The translations under genes were made by a program, and so were the position numbers. A stretch of DNA of 64,000 nucleotides from UBA4660 sp034408895 (GTDB lineage: Bacteria > Bacteroidota > Bacteroidia > Flavobacteriales_D > Sanyastnellaceae). Where the stretch lies: positions 1 to 64,000 of the forward strand of contig JAWXCI010000050.1 in assembly GCA_034408895.1 (NCBI GenBank). Direction: 5' to 3'. Below the pieces are notes generated by a model that saw nothing but the letters and a program-made list of their open reading frames with translations, had not been told where the DNA came from and searched no databases. This document shows positions 37,151 through 45,703 of the stretch, one piece after another (the stretch's first letter is position 1; every line of letters begins with the position of its first letter).

Positions 37151-40100
37151 TTAGCGAATGACGGTGACTGAAGTTGTTCGTTCAATAAAATTTCCACGGA
37201 TGCCTTCGGCCTTTATCATCACGCTATAAGTGCCATCGGGTATGAAGTATTCGCCACTGTCGAGTGAACCATCCCAGGGAACGGTGATGTCGTTGGTGAA
37301 AAATATTTCATCGCCCCAGCGGGAGAAGATGTGCATTTCAAATTTCTTGATGTCATGTCCGTAAGCAAAAAACACATCATTAATTCCATCACCATCAGGG
37401 GTGAAACAATTGGGGACATAAATATCGGCCAAGGGGTAAAAAGTTTCGGTGATGCTGTGCTCGCAACCTAATGAACCTATCACCACAAGTGTGATTTCCC
37501 ACGGCTCAACTGTGGTGAATTCGTGATAAGGATTTTCGATGTTGGTTACAGTGCCATCGGCAAAATACCAAAGCACACTTTCATCATTCACGCTGTTATT
37601 GGTGAGTTGAATTCCCCAGTCGCCAACGTATTCCACCGAGAAACCGGGTTCCACATCCTCCACACCTACAAGCACATTGGCTTGAGAAGTGTTGCCACAT
37701 TCATCCATAACAGAAACCGAGTAAGTAGTGCTGACACCGGGTGCCACGGAGATGGATGGAACCTGCGCATCATACCCCGTCCATTCATAACTGAAATCTC
37801 CCACACCTCCGTTTGCGATCACGCTGAGGGTCACCTGTTGGCCTTGGCAAATGGCTGTGTCATTAGGCATGGTGAGGAATATGGGAACGGCAGGAACCGA
37901 AATGTTGAGTGCATCGCTGTTGATGTTGCCGCATTCATCTTCCACGTTCAACACTATGTTGATGTTGGATGATGTCTGGTATTGCGCATTGTCATTTATG
38001 GAAAGAACACTGTTGCCATCGGACCAGGAGTAGGAATAATTTCCAACACCACCGCTGATAACAGAATTCAGCAATGAAATATCAAGGCAAGTCACCACGA
38101 GGTCCGGGCCTATGTCCACATTAATGGGAACTGGTGGAACACTCACGGATAGTTCATCAGAGATTTGGTTTCCGCATTCATCTTCCACAGTGAGTTGAAC
38201 GGTGGCATCTTCTTCGGTTTGCAAATTGAAATTGGGATTCAATCCTTGTATCTGACCGTTTACTTCCCATGAATAAGTATAGACTCCTACTCCACCACTT
38301 GCATTTCCATTCAGCAAGTTCACATCGGTACATCCCACTGTGAGGTTGGGGCCGATGTCAAGCGACATGGACACCTGCGGTACTGTAAGCGTGACAATAT
38401 CCGAGGCAGTGTTTCCACATTCATCTTCCACTTCTAAACTTATAGTGATAGATTCATCGGTTTGGAAATCGAGATAATCATCAACACTCAGCACCCCGTT
38501 TTGCGTGGTCCATTGGTAAGAATAATTGCCTGATCCGCCACTTATTTGTGGGTTGATGGTCGAGAGGTCAATACAGGTGACACTATAATCAGCGCCAAGT
38601 TCAAGATTGATAGTAACCGGAGGAATGTTGAGCTCAAGCAAATCGCTGCCGATGTTTCCACATTCATCTTCTATGATGAGTTCAACATCGGAAGGGTTAT
38701 CCACCTGAATGGAGAAGTTGGGCGTGGTAACTTGTTCTACCCCGTTCACTGTCCATGAATAAGTGTAAGCCCCGATGCCTCCGCTCACTTGTCCAGTGAG
38801 GTCGGTTGTTTCAATACAAGTGACATCGAGGTCGGGACCGATGTTCACATTTACAGGAACAGGAGGAAAAGAAAAATTCATTTCATCATCATCTGTGGCA
38901 TCGCAATCATCAGTAACGGTGAGGCTGATGGTACCTGCATCGGAAGTGTTGTAAACAAGATTGGGATTTGTTCCGGCATCAAGCCCGTTCACTTCCCAAT
39001 CGTAATAGTAGTTGCCGTATCCACCTATCACCAAAGAATTCAATGCGATATCATCCAAACAGGTGAATTGCTGATCGGGGCCGATGTCCACCACGATGGG
39101 TGCGTAGGCGGGGAAGGAAACTTCGACAGGCTGATTCATGATGGGGTTGACACCACAAGTATCAGTTACGTTAAAGAAGTAGGTTGTTGCATCATCGGGA
39201 CTAACGGAAATTGTGGGGCCGACATCTCCTGTGCTCCACTGCACAGTGTAAAATCCGAATCCGCCTGATATCTGCGGTGTGAGGTCGACCGCATCGCCAC
39301 AGTTTATCACTTCATCACTAAGAGTGGCTGACAGTGGTGTGACATCCACTATGGAAAAAGTATAGCTCGTACCTTCCACTGATGTGCAGCCGGTGGTTCC
39401 CGTTACGGTAATGGTGATGCTTTCGGTACCTTCGGCAAGGGCATCTTCAAGTGCTATTACGGGAAGTGTGATTTGGGTTTGGCCAACACCAAAGGAAAGT
39501 ATGGCAGGGATGCCGGTGAAGTCCACATTGAGGAGTGCGGTGCCGGCAAGATCAATGGCGTAATCTGCCGCAACTCCGGCCTGGCCTGCGGGGCGGGTGA
39601 AGGTGACCCATGCAATATCACAACCCTCGTAAAGGCTGCTTGCATCGGGGGAAATGCCGGGTGGTGTGTAGGCAAGTTCCACCTGGTTGCTTTGGAAGGA
39701 ACCGGCTTCGAGGAATACGAAGGAGTCCCATGAGGTATCAAATTGATCGGCAATGGCGAGTTTGATGTGGTAGGTTTCTCCGCACTGTACTACGGCATTT
39801 GCGGTGAGGACGGTAGTAAATCCATCACACTGGATATAAAAGTTATCACTGTTATAGGGAGCATCGCTGCCGTATCCATTCCAGTTGAAGTATGTGCAGT
39901 TCTGGCATGGGCCGGTATTGCTTGAGCCATTGTTTACATTGGGAACTGAAACTTGTGTGCCCACACCCGGCAGGGTGGCAATGTTGATTGCACCATTGGA
40001 GTATGGGCCAGCTATGCCCGGGCCGCTGAGGAAAAATCCGAAGATGTCGCCATAGCCGAGCCACTCTGAGTACTCTTCCGACCCGAAAACATAATTGAAT

Positions 40101-40495
40101 GCAAGGCTGTCGCCTGTGGGCACAAAGTCGAATTCGATGACTACGCAATCGTTGAGTGAGCCGCCACCGAGTGCTGAAAGATCGGGATCACTGGCGCCAA
40201 AACCTGAACCGGTGCTGCCGGTTGCGCCTGTGTTGTTAGGGCCTATTGCTCCGTTGACATTGCCACCAGCCATTACAAGTCCTGAACCGATTCCGAGGTT
40301 GCAATCCACACAATTGAACGAACCGATCTGATCGTTTATGCCAATGGGTGAACTGATATTACTCACCGTAATGCCACTGCCGAGCAACACATCTTCCACG
40401 CCATCAGTGGCGTTGACGCTGTTGTCTATGGTGAGTTGGGCGCTGGCAATTCCCGTTGCGAATAAGACAACAAGGATGAGTAAATGTTTTTGCAT
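37151..40495 (-). CDS. choice-of-anchor-L protein with seven tandem Ig-like modules and CHU_C C-terminus
   Basis: 1114 residues with signal peptide MQKHLLILVVLFATGIASAQ. Residues to about 280 form a choice-of-anchor-L domain (CVVIEFDFVPTGDSLAFNYVFGSEEYSEWLGYGDIFGFFLSGPGI ... ECGETYHIKLAIADQFDTSWDSF pattern), followed by a Calx-beta-like stretch. Then come seven Ig/PKD-like modules of about 80 residues, each built as 'IGPD..VTC.D...L....SGG.G.Y.YSW..NG ... V.DECGN..SD'. The last 90 residues are a CHU_C domain (YVPNCFTPDGDGINDVFFAYG ... FSRWGDEIFFTN). It is probably displayed or released by T9SS. A near-consensus -7 box lies at 40551-40558 (complement). Confidence 0.88.
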   Translation of the reverse strand: MQKHLLILVVLFATGIASAQLTIDNSVNATDGVEDVLLGSGITVSNISSPIGINDQIGSFNCVDCNLGIGSGLVMAGGNVNGAIGPNNTGATGSTGSGFGASDPDLSALGGGSLNDCVVIEFDFVPTGDSLAFNYVFGSEEYSEWLGYGDIFGFFLSGPGIAGPYSNGAINIATLPGVGTQVSVPNVNNGSSNTGPCQNCTYFNWNGYGSDAPYNSDNFYIQCDGFTTVLTANAVVQCGETYHIKLAIADQFDTSWDSFVFLEAGSFQSNQVELAYTPPGISPDASSLYEGCDIAWVTFTRPAGQAGVAADYAIDLAGTALLNVDFTGIPAILSFGVGQTQITLPVIALEDALAEGTESITITVTGTTGCTSVEGTSYTFSIVDVTPLSATLSDEVINCGDAVDLTPQISGGFGFYTVQWSTGDVGPTISVSPDDATTYFFNVTDTCGVNPIMNQPVEVSFPAYAPIVVDIGPDQQFTCLDDIALNSLVIGGYGNYYYDWEVNGLDAGTNPNLVYNTSDAGTISLTVTDDCDATDDDEMNFSFPPVPVNVNIGPDLDVTCIETTDLTGQVSGGIGAYTYSWTVNGVEQVTTPNFSIQVDNPSDVELIIEDECGNIGSDLLELNIPPVTINLELGADYSVTCIDLSTINPQISGGSGNYSYQWTTQNGVLSVDDYLDFQTDESITISLEVEDECGNTASDIVTLTVPQVSMSLDIGPNLTVGCTDVNLLNGNASGGVGVYTYSWEVNGQIQGLNPNFNLQTEEDATVQLTVEDECGNQISDELSVSVPPVPINVDIGPDLVVTCLDISLLNSVISGGVGNYSYSWSDGNSVLSINDNAQYQTSSNINIVLNVEDECGNINSDALNISVPAVPIFLTMPNDTAICQGQQVTLSVIANGGVGDFSYEWTGYDAQVPSISVAPGVSTTYSVSVMDECGNTSQANVLVGVEDVEPGFSVEYVGDWGIQLTNNSVNDESVLWYFADGTVTNIENPYHEFTTVEPWEITLVVIGSLGCEHSITETFYPLADIYVPNCFTPDGDGINDVFFAYGHDIKKFEMHIFSRWGDEIFFTNDITVPWDGSLDSGEYFIPDGTYSVMIKAEGIRGNFIERTTSVTVIR
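37920..38670 (-). repeat. tandem ~240-bp coding repeat (Ig-like modules)
   Basis: Within the 1114-residue protein, copies of the EDECGN-coding segment recur at about 37931, 38171, 38414 and 38657, spaced 240-243 bases. Modules alternate between two subtypes: 'W.VNG ... NF' and 'W....VLS(V/I)(D/N)D'. Confidence 0.75.
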
Positions 40496-40804
40496 GGAGG
40501 TGAATAAGTGATGAGATTAATTAAGAAGGTTAGCTTGGTGAGGGCAGCGGTAAATGTAAGGGTGACCAACACCGCGCTAAAGACATTGAGATGGGAGAGG
40601 GGGTTGCCTTTGTTGATAAGCGATTGAGGGGATGGCGGTAATGGATGATGGAATGGGAAGGATGGCGGGAAATATGGGCAGGCAAAAACCTCAGAAGCTG
40701 AGCCATGTAATCACCTAAAATTATTGGGAAGCAAAGAAGGAAAATTGCCGCCACGCTAGAAGCGTGGTGCGCCACAAAGGTGAAATGTCCTGAAAATCCA
40801 ATAC
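40496..40804. other. gap without a recognised gene
   Basis: I see no gene. It contains the putative -7 box TACATTTA (complement of 40551-40558) for the adjacent choice-of-anchor-L gene. Confidence 0.5.
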
Positions 40805-41315
40805 CTAATGCAGGTCGAACGTCCTCGTCAAATCCCTATTGGGTGAACCACTATGGCAGTTAATACAACCGTCCCCCTTTTTCCTGACACTAAAGGAGGC
40901 TGAGCCATCTGTATTGAATTCAGCCCATAGCCATCCGCTACCTGCATTTCCATTGATTGGATCTTTTTTCCATCACCGCATATAAACCGATACTTCCACC
41001 GTTGAGAATTTCTTTAACGATGACAGACCCTATTGGGAAACTAATACCGACTGGCAGCTCTCCGGTGCTATCAAGAGCGGCAAATGCAACAGAATTAAAT
41101 CGCAATCTAAATTCCCCATGAGGACTTGGTATAACACCAGGTAAAATATTTCCGCTTTGACAATAAACAAACCCGCCTGCTTTGGCTTCGCTGTATAATG
41201 CATCATCAGCATCAGTGTCCGGATTATGTTTTTCGCAAGCCCCGAAAATCATTATGACCATTACCAAAGTGAATATTAATAAAATTGATTTTTTCGTTCT
41301 ATTAATATTATTCAA
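40805..41315 (-). pseudogene. cytochrome-P460-like c-heme lipoprotein, frameshifted
   Basis: The first frame gives a lipoprotein signal (IMIFGACEKHN) and a P460-like body (FPIGSVIVKEILNGGSIGLYAVMEK), then shifts out of frame. The next frame continues DPINGNAGSGWLWAEFNTDG and KKGDGCINCHSGSPNRDLTRTF DLH to a stop at 40805-40807. The CINCH motif is a CxxCH c-type heme site, and 'GWLWAE ... CINCH ... RD..RTFDLH' is characteristic of the cytochrome P460 family. The frames join (MEKDP) if the six T at 40964-40969 are read as five. So the intact gene would encode about 170 residues, a periplasmic lipid-anchored heme protein; the substrate of this family member is unknown. Confidence 0.75.
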
Positions 41316-41360
41316 TTTTTTTGGTTCTTGCCAGAAAGAATTGAGTTGTGACTATTTCAC

Positions 41361-42145
41361 TTAATAGCCACTGAATTTGGAAGCATTAACAAAAATGGTA
41401 ATGCCTTTGAATAATCTAATGTCGGATATTCCAGGCCCAACAAATCGAATATTTTGGTAATAGACGGGATGGAGCTGATAATAGTTTTTCTCGCTTTGCA
41501 CAAACCAGGCTTTTTCGCCCAGTTGTTGTGCTAAGAACCATTTTTCAACTAACCGTGCACTGCGTCCATTGCCATCGTTCCAAGGATGTATTTTCACAAA
41601 TACTAAATGAATCATCGAAGCGAAAAAAAAAAAACTTCGCTGAAGGTTAAATTCTCCTGCAATAGCATTTCTATATCACTACAAAGCCTGTCCATTTCAG
41701 CTTCAACCTCAAATGGAGTGGCTGCCACATATTCTATTTTCCCATCAGGTGTGGTCACATACATATTATGTTTCCTTATTTTGCCTTGCTGATGTGTTGC
41801 CACAATATGTTTACTCAACAGTTTGTGCGCTGATTCTACGTTCTCCTTATTCAAGGCGTTGGTTTTGGCAAAGGTGTAGGCATTGTACAAGTCATCAGTC
41901 TTTATTGTGTAATCGGGTAACAACTCTATGCCATATTTTTTATGCTTAATATAAGAATCCAATTCAATTACTTCGCCTTCTATTTTACTTGAATACACAG
42001 AGGACACCGAGGTATAGAAACTAAAACTATCGGTAGATATTTCAGCCTCCTTCAAATTATCAAATAATAGAGACAAGTCCTTATTTACTTGCAAACTGTA
42101 TTGCTCAAGTAAATCAACCGGTATGATTTCTAATTTTTCTTTCAT
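41361..42145 (-). pseudogene. class II Fic-family protein, split by a frameshift at a 12-base A run
   Basis: The N-terminal frame (MKEKLEIIPVDLL...) carries the autoinhibitory helix motif SSKIEGE and ends prematurely in EVFFFSLR. The second frame resumes with MIHLVFVKIHPWNDGNGRSAR, the Fic catalytic motif (usually HPFxDGNGRxxR, here with W), and ends SKFSGY. They are separated only by the A12 run at 41623-41634 (T on the coding strand); changing it by +1 or -2 restores ...VF..FASMIHLVFVKIHP. Fic proteins usually AMPylate target proteins; the SxxxEG motif placed before the core marks class II. GTG at 42181 is an alternative start. Confidence 0.8.
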
Positions 42146-42180
42146 TCGGTAATTGCCCTCAGTGTCGAAATTTCGCACCA

Positions 42181-42774
42181 CTACGAAGGTTTGTTTTTAT
42201 CTTCCAAAAATTGAATGAGTTCCTGCTCGGTCATTTGAAGTAATACAATGTTGCTTTTTGCTTCCGAGGCCCAACTGGATTTGGGATAAAGTTCCATCAC
42301 TTTGCCGTATGCTTTTATTGCTTTGGTAGTGTCGCGAAGGTTTGCATCATAAGTGAAAGCGACAAGAAATGCTACTTCATCGCGATTCGGATATTGTGTA
42401 AATCCATCATGCAAGTTGGTAAGCAAGTCAATGGTGAGTTTGTATTTCCCCATGCCCCGCGCCACATCCGCTGCCTTGAAAAGATAATGGGGAGCTTCAG
42501 CATCATCCGGATGAAAATTGTAATAGTCCTGATAGAGGCGCAACAGTTTAACTGCTATAGAGCGATCCATCTTTCCATCCGATGAAAATGTCCTTTTCTC
42601 CAGTTGTGTTATGGAGTCTTTCATAATAGCCGTGGATGGATGAACGCTCCTGGTCGCTAAAGAGTCGGCCGCAGAATCTCCGTGGGGTGAGCTTTGATTA
42701 CCCCCACCGCAGGATATCATAACAGTTGAACAAGCGAAAATCAGAACAGAAAAAATCGTTGGCTGGAATTTCAT
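42181..42774 (-). CDS. TPR-containing lipoprotein
   Basis: About 197 residues starting at MKFQPTIFSVLIFACSTVMISC, a lipoprotein signal with lipobox cysteine before GGGNQSS. The rest is helical with tetratricopeptide-like spacing (KLLRLYQDYYNFHPDDAEAPHYLFKAADVARGMGKYKLTIDLLTNLHDGFTQYP ... AIKAYGKVMELYPKSSWASEA as separate repeats). It resembles BamD/YfgM-type periplasmic TPR scaffold proteins. Its stop is at 42181-42183, directly before the possible Fic GTG start, so the two may be co-transcribed. Role unknown. Confidence 0.75.
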   Translation of the reverse strand: MKFQPTIFSVLIFACSTVMISCGGGNQSSPHGDSAADSLATRSVHPSTAIMKDSITQLEKRTFSSDGKMDRSIAVKLLRLYQDYYNFHPDDAEAPHYLFKAADVARGMGKYKLTIDLLTNLHDGFTQYPNRDEVAFLVAFTYDANLRDTTKAIKAYGKVMELYPKSSWASEAKSNIVLLQMTEQELIQFLEDKNKPS

Positions 42775-42880
42775 TTTTGTAATCATTCGTTGGTTGATGT
42801 TATCATTAATGAATCATGGTGTTGTACAGTTTGCGTTTTGCAAAGTCCTTCTCCCCAAACCTATCGAGACCCTTTGCCTT

Positions 42881-43453
42881 TTACTTTTTTGTTTTCGGAA
42901 ATTTCATTTTGTAATTCACTTCCACATCGCCACGGGAAATATCAGCAAGTTTCCCCTGAAGCAGTAGTCTTCGCACAGCGGAAATCCGGTCTAGAAAAAG
43001 TTTTCCCTCAATATGATCGTACTCATGCTGCACCACCCGCGCACGAAATCCATCCAACTCCTCCTCGTACAAATCCCATTTCTCATCGTAATATTCAATC
43101 TTGATTTTCGGCTTCCGCATCACTTCTTCCCGCAAGCCCGGAATAGAAAGGCATCCTTCTTCGAACGGCCATTCTTCGCCTTCTTCTTCAAAAATGATGG
43201 GATTGATGAACACACGTTTGAAACCGGCACACAACGGATCGCCATCTTCCTCCTCGGCAAAAGGGGATGCATCCACTATAAATAAACGAATGGATTGCCC
43301 CACTTGCGGTGCCGCAAGGCCGACACCTTTCGCATTGTTCATGGTTGCGAACATGTCGTCAACCAGTTGTTGAAGATCAGGAAAATCTTCGTTTATCTCC
43401 TGTGCCTTTTTTTTCAGCACCGGGTCTCCATAAGCAACGATGGGTAAAATCAT
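42881..43453 (-). CDS. def: peptide deformylase
   Basis: 190 residues with all three catalytic motifs: GVGLAAPQVG (motif 1), EEGCLSIPG (motif 2, Cys ligand) and QHEYDHIEG (motif 3, HExxH zinc site). It removes the formyl group from nascent protein N-termini. The length is normal. A -7 box TAAATTCG (minus strand, complement of 43461-43468) lies only seven bases before the ATG, so the transcript should be almost leaderless. It is divergent from ribBA. Confidence 0.97.
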   Translation of the reverse strand: MILPIVAYGDPVLKKKAQEINEDFPDLQQLVDDMFATMNNAKGVGLAAPQVGQSIRLFIVDASPFAEEEDGDPLCAGFKRVFINPIIFEEEGEEWPFEEGCLSIPGLREEVMRKPKIKIEYYDEKWDLYEEELDGFRARVVQHEYDHIEGKLFLDRISAVRRLLLQGKLADISRGDVEVNYKMKFPKTKK

Positions 43454-43460
43454 GAGGGCG

Positions 43461-43468
43461 CGAATTTA
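43461..43468 (-). promoter_or_regulatory. putative -7 box for def
   Basis: TAAATTCG (one mismatch to TAnnTTTG), followed by GCGCCCTC and then the ATG, implying a leader of only zero to three bases. Confidence 0.45.
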
Positions 43469-43486
43469 TTTATGTAAGGCGAAAAA

Positions 43487-43548
43487 GACGGATGACCGAT
43501 TACCGCTGACCACCTATCTCGTCTGTCACCAGTCATCGGTCATCCGTC
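43487..43548. repeat. 14-bp perfect inverted repeat between def and ribBA
   Basis: GACGGATGACCGAT at 43487-43500 and its exact complement ATCGGTCATCCGTC at 43535-43548, separated by 34 bases that are themselves partly palindromic. No known operator is recognised; it sits upstream of both divergent promoters. Confidence 0.7.
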
Positions 43549-43580
43549 TTCCATCATCCAGCATCTCTCAGCCTCCCTTC

Positions 43581-43588
43581 TATTTTCG
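43581..43588 (+). promoter_or_regulatory. putative -7 box for ribBA
   Basis: TATTTTCG (one mismatch to TAnnTTTG), followed by CCCC and then the GTG start four bases on. This would place transcription start at or next to the start codon. Confidence 0.5.
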
Positions 43589-43592
43589 CCCC

Positions 43593-44708
43593 GTGAAAGA
43601 AAAACTGGACAACATTGAATCTGCGATTGAAGACATCCGCAATGGCAAGGTGGTGATTGTGGTGGATGACGAGAACCGTGAAAACGAAGGTGACTTCATT
43701 GCGGTTGCGCACAACGTTACTCCCGAAGTGATCAACTTCATGAGCAAGCATGGAAGAGGGCTTATCTGTGCTGCACTTACCGAGGAGCGTTGCGATGAAT
43801 TGAAACTGGACATGATGGTGAGCCACAATACTGACCCGCGCAAAACTGCTTTTACTGTTTCGGTGGATCTTCTGGGTCACGGATGCACCACGGGCATCAG
43901 CGCACACGACCGTGCAAAGACTGTCCAGGCATTGATTGATCCCACCATCATTGCAGAAGACTTGGGCAGGCCCGGCCACATTTTTCCGCTGCGTGCAAAA
44001 GATGGTGGAGTGCTGCGAAGAACCGGACACACCGAAGCCACCATTGATCTGGCGCGACTTGCCGGAATGGAACCAGCCGGTGTGCTGGTGGAAATTATGA
44101 ACGATGATGGTTCTATGGCAAGACTTCCGCAGCTCATGTTAATTGCAGAAAAATTTGAACTCAGCATTATTTCAATCAAGGACCTGATTGCTTATCGCCT
44201 ACAGACTGAATCGCTCGTTGAGCGCGTTACAGAAATTCCATTTCCAACCACACACGGAGATTTCAGGCTCGTTGCATTCCGCCACAAGATTGATCGCAAC
44301 ACTCATCTCGCCTTAGTAAAAGGAGAGTGGAATGCCGGTGATATTGTTCCGGTGCGTGTTCATTCCTGCAACATCATTGGCGACATTTTCGGAACTGTGC
44401 AGGGCGAACAAAATGATCTGCTTCATCGTGCAATGAAAAAAATTGAAGCTGAAGGAAAGGGCGTACTCGTTTACATCAATCACCTGCAGGGCGACCGCTC
44501 GTTGCTCGATGACATTGTAGAAATAAAACGTCAGCAGGATGAATTGCCATCATCACAAAAACTACACGATGCCCGCGATTTCGGAACAGGCGCACAAATT
44601 CTTCGATCACTTGGTGTACATAAAATGAAACTGCTGACAAGCCATGCAGTGAAACGCACCGGATTGGAAGGGTACGGACTTGAGGTGGTGGAAGTGGAAG
44701 GGTTCTAG
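43593..44708 (+). CDS. ribBA: 3,4-dihydroxy-2-butanone-4-phosphate synthase with degenerate GTP cyclohydrolase II domain
   Basis: 371 residues from GTG (MKEKLDNIESAIEDIRNGKVVIVVDDENREN); a frame upstream to 43440 is not part of it. The N-terminal half is an intact RibB: acidic loop DDENRENEGDF, GCTTGISAHDRAKT and RRTGHTEATIDLARLAG. The C-terminal half has a GTP cyclohydrolase II fold (RVHSCNIIGDIFG ... DARDFGTGAQILRSLGVHKMKLLTS) but lacks the zinc-binding cysteines: the usual RCDCG is replaced by VQGEQND. Thus only the RibB reaction of riboflavin synthesis is expected, and a true RibA should be elsewhere. The gene is divergent from def. Riboflavin synthase is at 56947. Confidence 0.9.
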   Translation: MKEKLDNIESAIEDIRNGKVVIVVDDENRENEGDFIAVAHNVTPEVINFMSKHGRGLICAALTEERCDELKLDMMVSHNTDPRKTAFTVSVDLLGHGCTTGISAHDRAKTVQALIDPTIIAEDLGRPGHIFPLRAKDGGVLRRTGHTEATIDLARLAGMEPAGVLVEIMNDDGSMARLPQLMLIAEKFELSIISIKDLIAYRLQTESLVERVTEIPFPTTHGDFRLVAFRHKIDRNTHLALVKGEWNAGDIVPVRVHSCNIIGDIFGTVQGEQNDLLHRAMKKIEAEGKGVLVYINHLQGDRSLLDDIVEIKRQQDELPSSQKLHDARDFGTGAQILRSLGVHKMKLLTSHAVKRTGLEGYGLEVVEVEGF

Positions 44709-45003
44709 AGATTCATTTCAATTTTCGGATTTCAAATTTGGATGCGGAGCAGGACGCTGCATGCAGACTCCTCGCATTGCCCTTCGGACAAATTTCAGAC
44801 TTGCAAATCTGGTACTGTGGAATTTCCAGATTCATGAAAATTCCATCCACATTCTAAATCCCAACTACCCCATTCTTGATTGCAGCTTTTCATTGATTTA
44901 GTGATTGGAACAATTTGCGCATTAGAAATTGCTTATTACCCTTTGCTTTTTTTGCCCCCGATTGTTATCGAGGCTGCTTTTTGCCTTTCCCTTTCTTTAC
45001 CCC

Positions 45004-45519
45004 ATGACCCGCATCGGCTTATTGAGCGACACCCACGGCTGGCTCGATGAAAAAATTCTCCTTCATCTTTCCAGATGTGATGAGGTGTGGCATGCAGGAG
45101 ACATAGGTACCACCGAAGTGTTGCACACATTGCAAAACATACCCGGTGGCACTTCTGCAAAGACCTTACGTGCAGTATGGGGAAATATTGACGGCACAGA
45201 AATCAGGAAACAAATTCCGGAACATTTGCGCTTTAGGTGTGAGGGTGTAGAGGTTTGGATAACACACATTGGCGGCAGACCAGGTCGTTACGATATCAAA
45301 GTGAAAGATGAAATAGAGCGGAACCCGCCCAACCTTTTTATCTGCGGCCACTCACATATTCTTTTGGTGGAGATGAACATGCACCTGCGTTGTCTGCACA
45401 TAAACCCCGGTGCGGCCGGACGCCACGGCTTCCATCTCATGCGCACCATCCTCCTTTTTGAAATTGAGGGTGAAAAAATCCAGCACCTCAAAGTAGTCGA
45501 ATTAGGAAAAAGAGCCTGA
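45004..45519 (+). CDS. YfcE/MJ0936-family metallophosphoesterase
   Basis: 171 residues from MTRIGLLSDTHGWLDEK. It contains the calcineurin-like phosphoesterase motifs D-x-H (LSDTHG), GD (HAGDIG), GN (VWGNID), H (WITHIGG) and the C-terminal GHSH (FICGHSHILLVE) followed by INPGAAGRHG. Members are phosphodiesterases of unknown physiological substrate. The frame extends upstream to 44929, but the ATG at 45004 fits the family N-terminus. Confidence 0.9.
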   Translation: MTRIGLLSDTHGWLDEKILLHLSRCDEVWHAGDIGTTEVLHTLQNIPGGTSAKTLRAVWGNIDGTEIRKQIPEHLRFRCEGVEVWITHIGGRPGRYDIKVKDEIERNPPNLFICGHSHILLVEMNMHLRCLHINPGAAGRHGFHLMRTILLFEIEGEKIQHLKVVELGKRA

Positions 45520-45521
45520 AC

Positions 45522-45551
45522 TTGTTTGCTCATAAGGCTTAACTATATTCG
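45522..45551 (+). promoter_or_regulatory. putative promoter for rpsA
   Basis: A -33 TTG at 45522-45524, a 19-base spacer and -7 box TATATTCG (one mismatch), followed by CGCCCC. The leader to the rpsA ATG is about 150 bases, which would allow translational control, as known for S1 in other bacteria. Confidence 0.55.
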
Positions 45552-45703
45552 CGCCCCATTGAAAAAAAATGGAACATCCGGCACACATTCCTTCCGGGTG
45601 AAACAATCACATAAAACCCCTCCTGGTTTATTGGGATGGTGCTCAAAACCACGCCTCACGGGGCGCGACAAGGGCATAACCGGGATACAAACAAAAAAGC
45701 CTT

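Noticed and set aside
37920..38670. Regular 240-base repeats considered as CRISPR or other array
   Set aside because: The units are too long and in frame with protein modules; they are coding repeats.
43469..43592. Possible FMN riboswitch before ribBA
   Set aside because: None of the conserved FMN-element core is seen, and the predicted transcript start is at the start codon.
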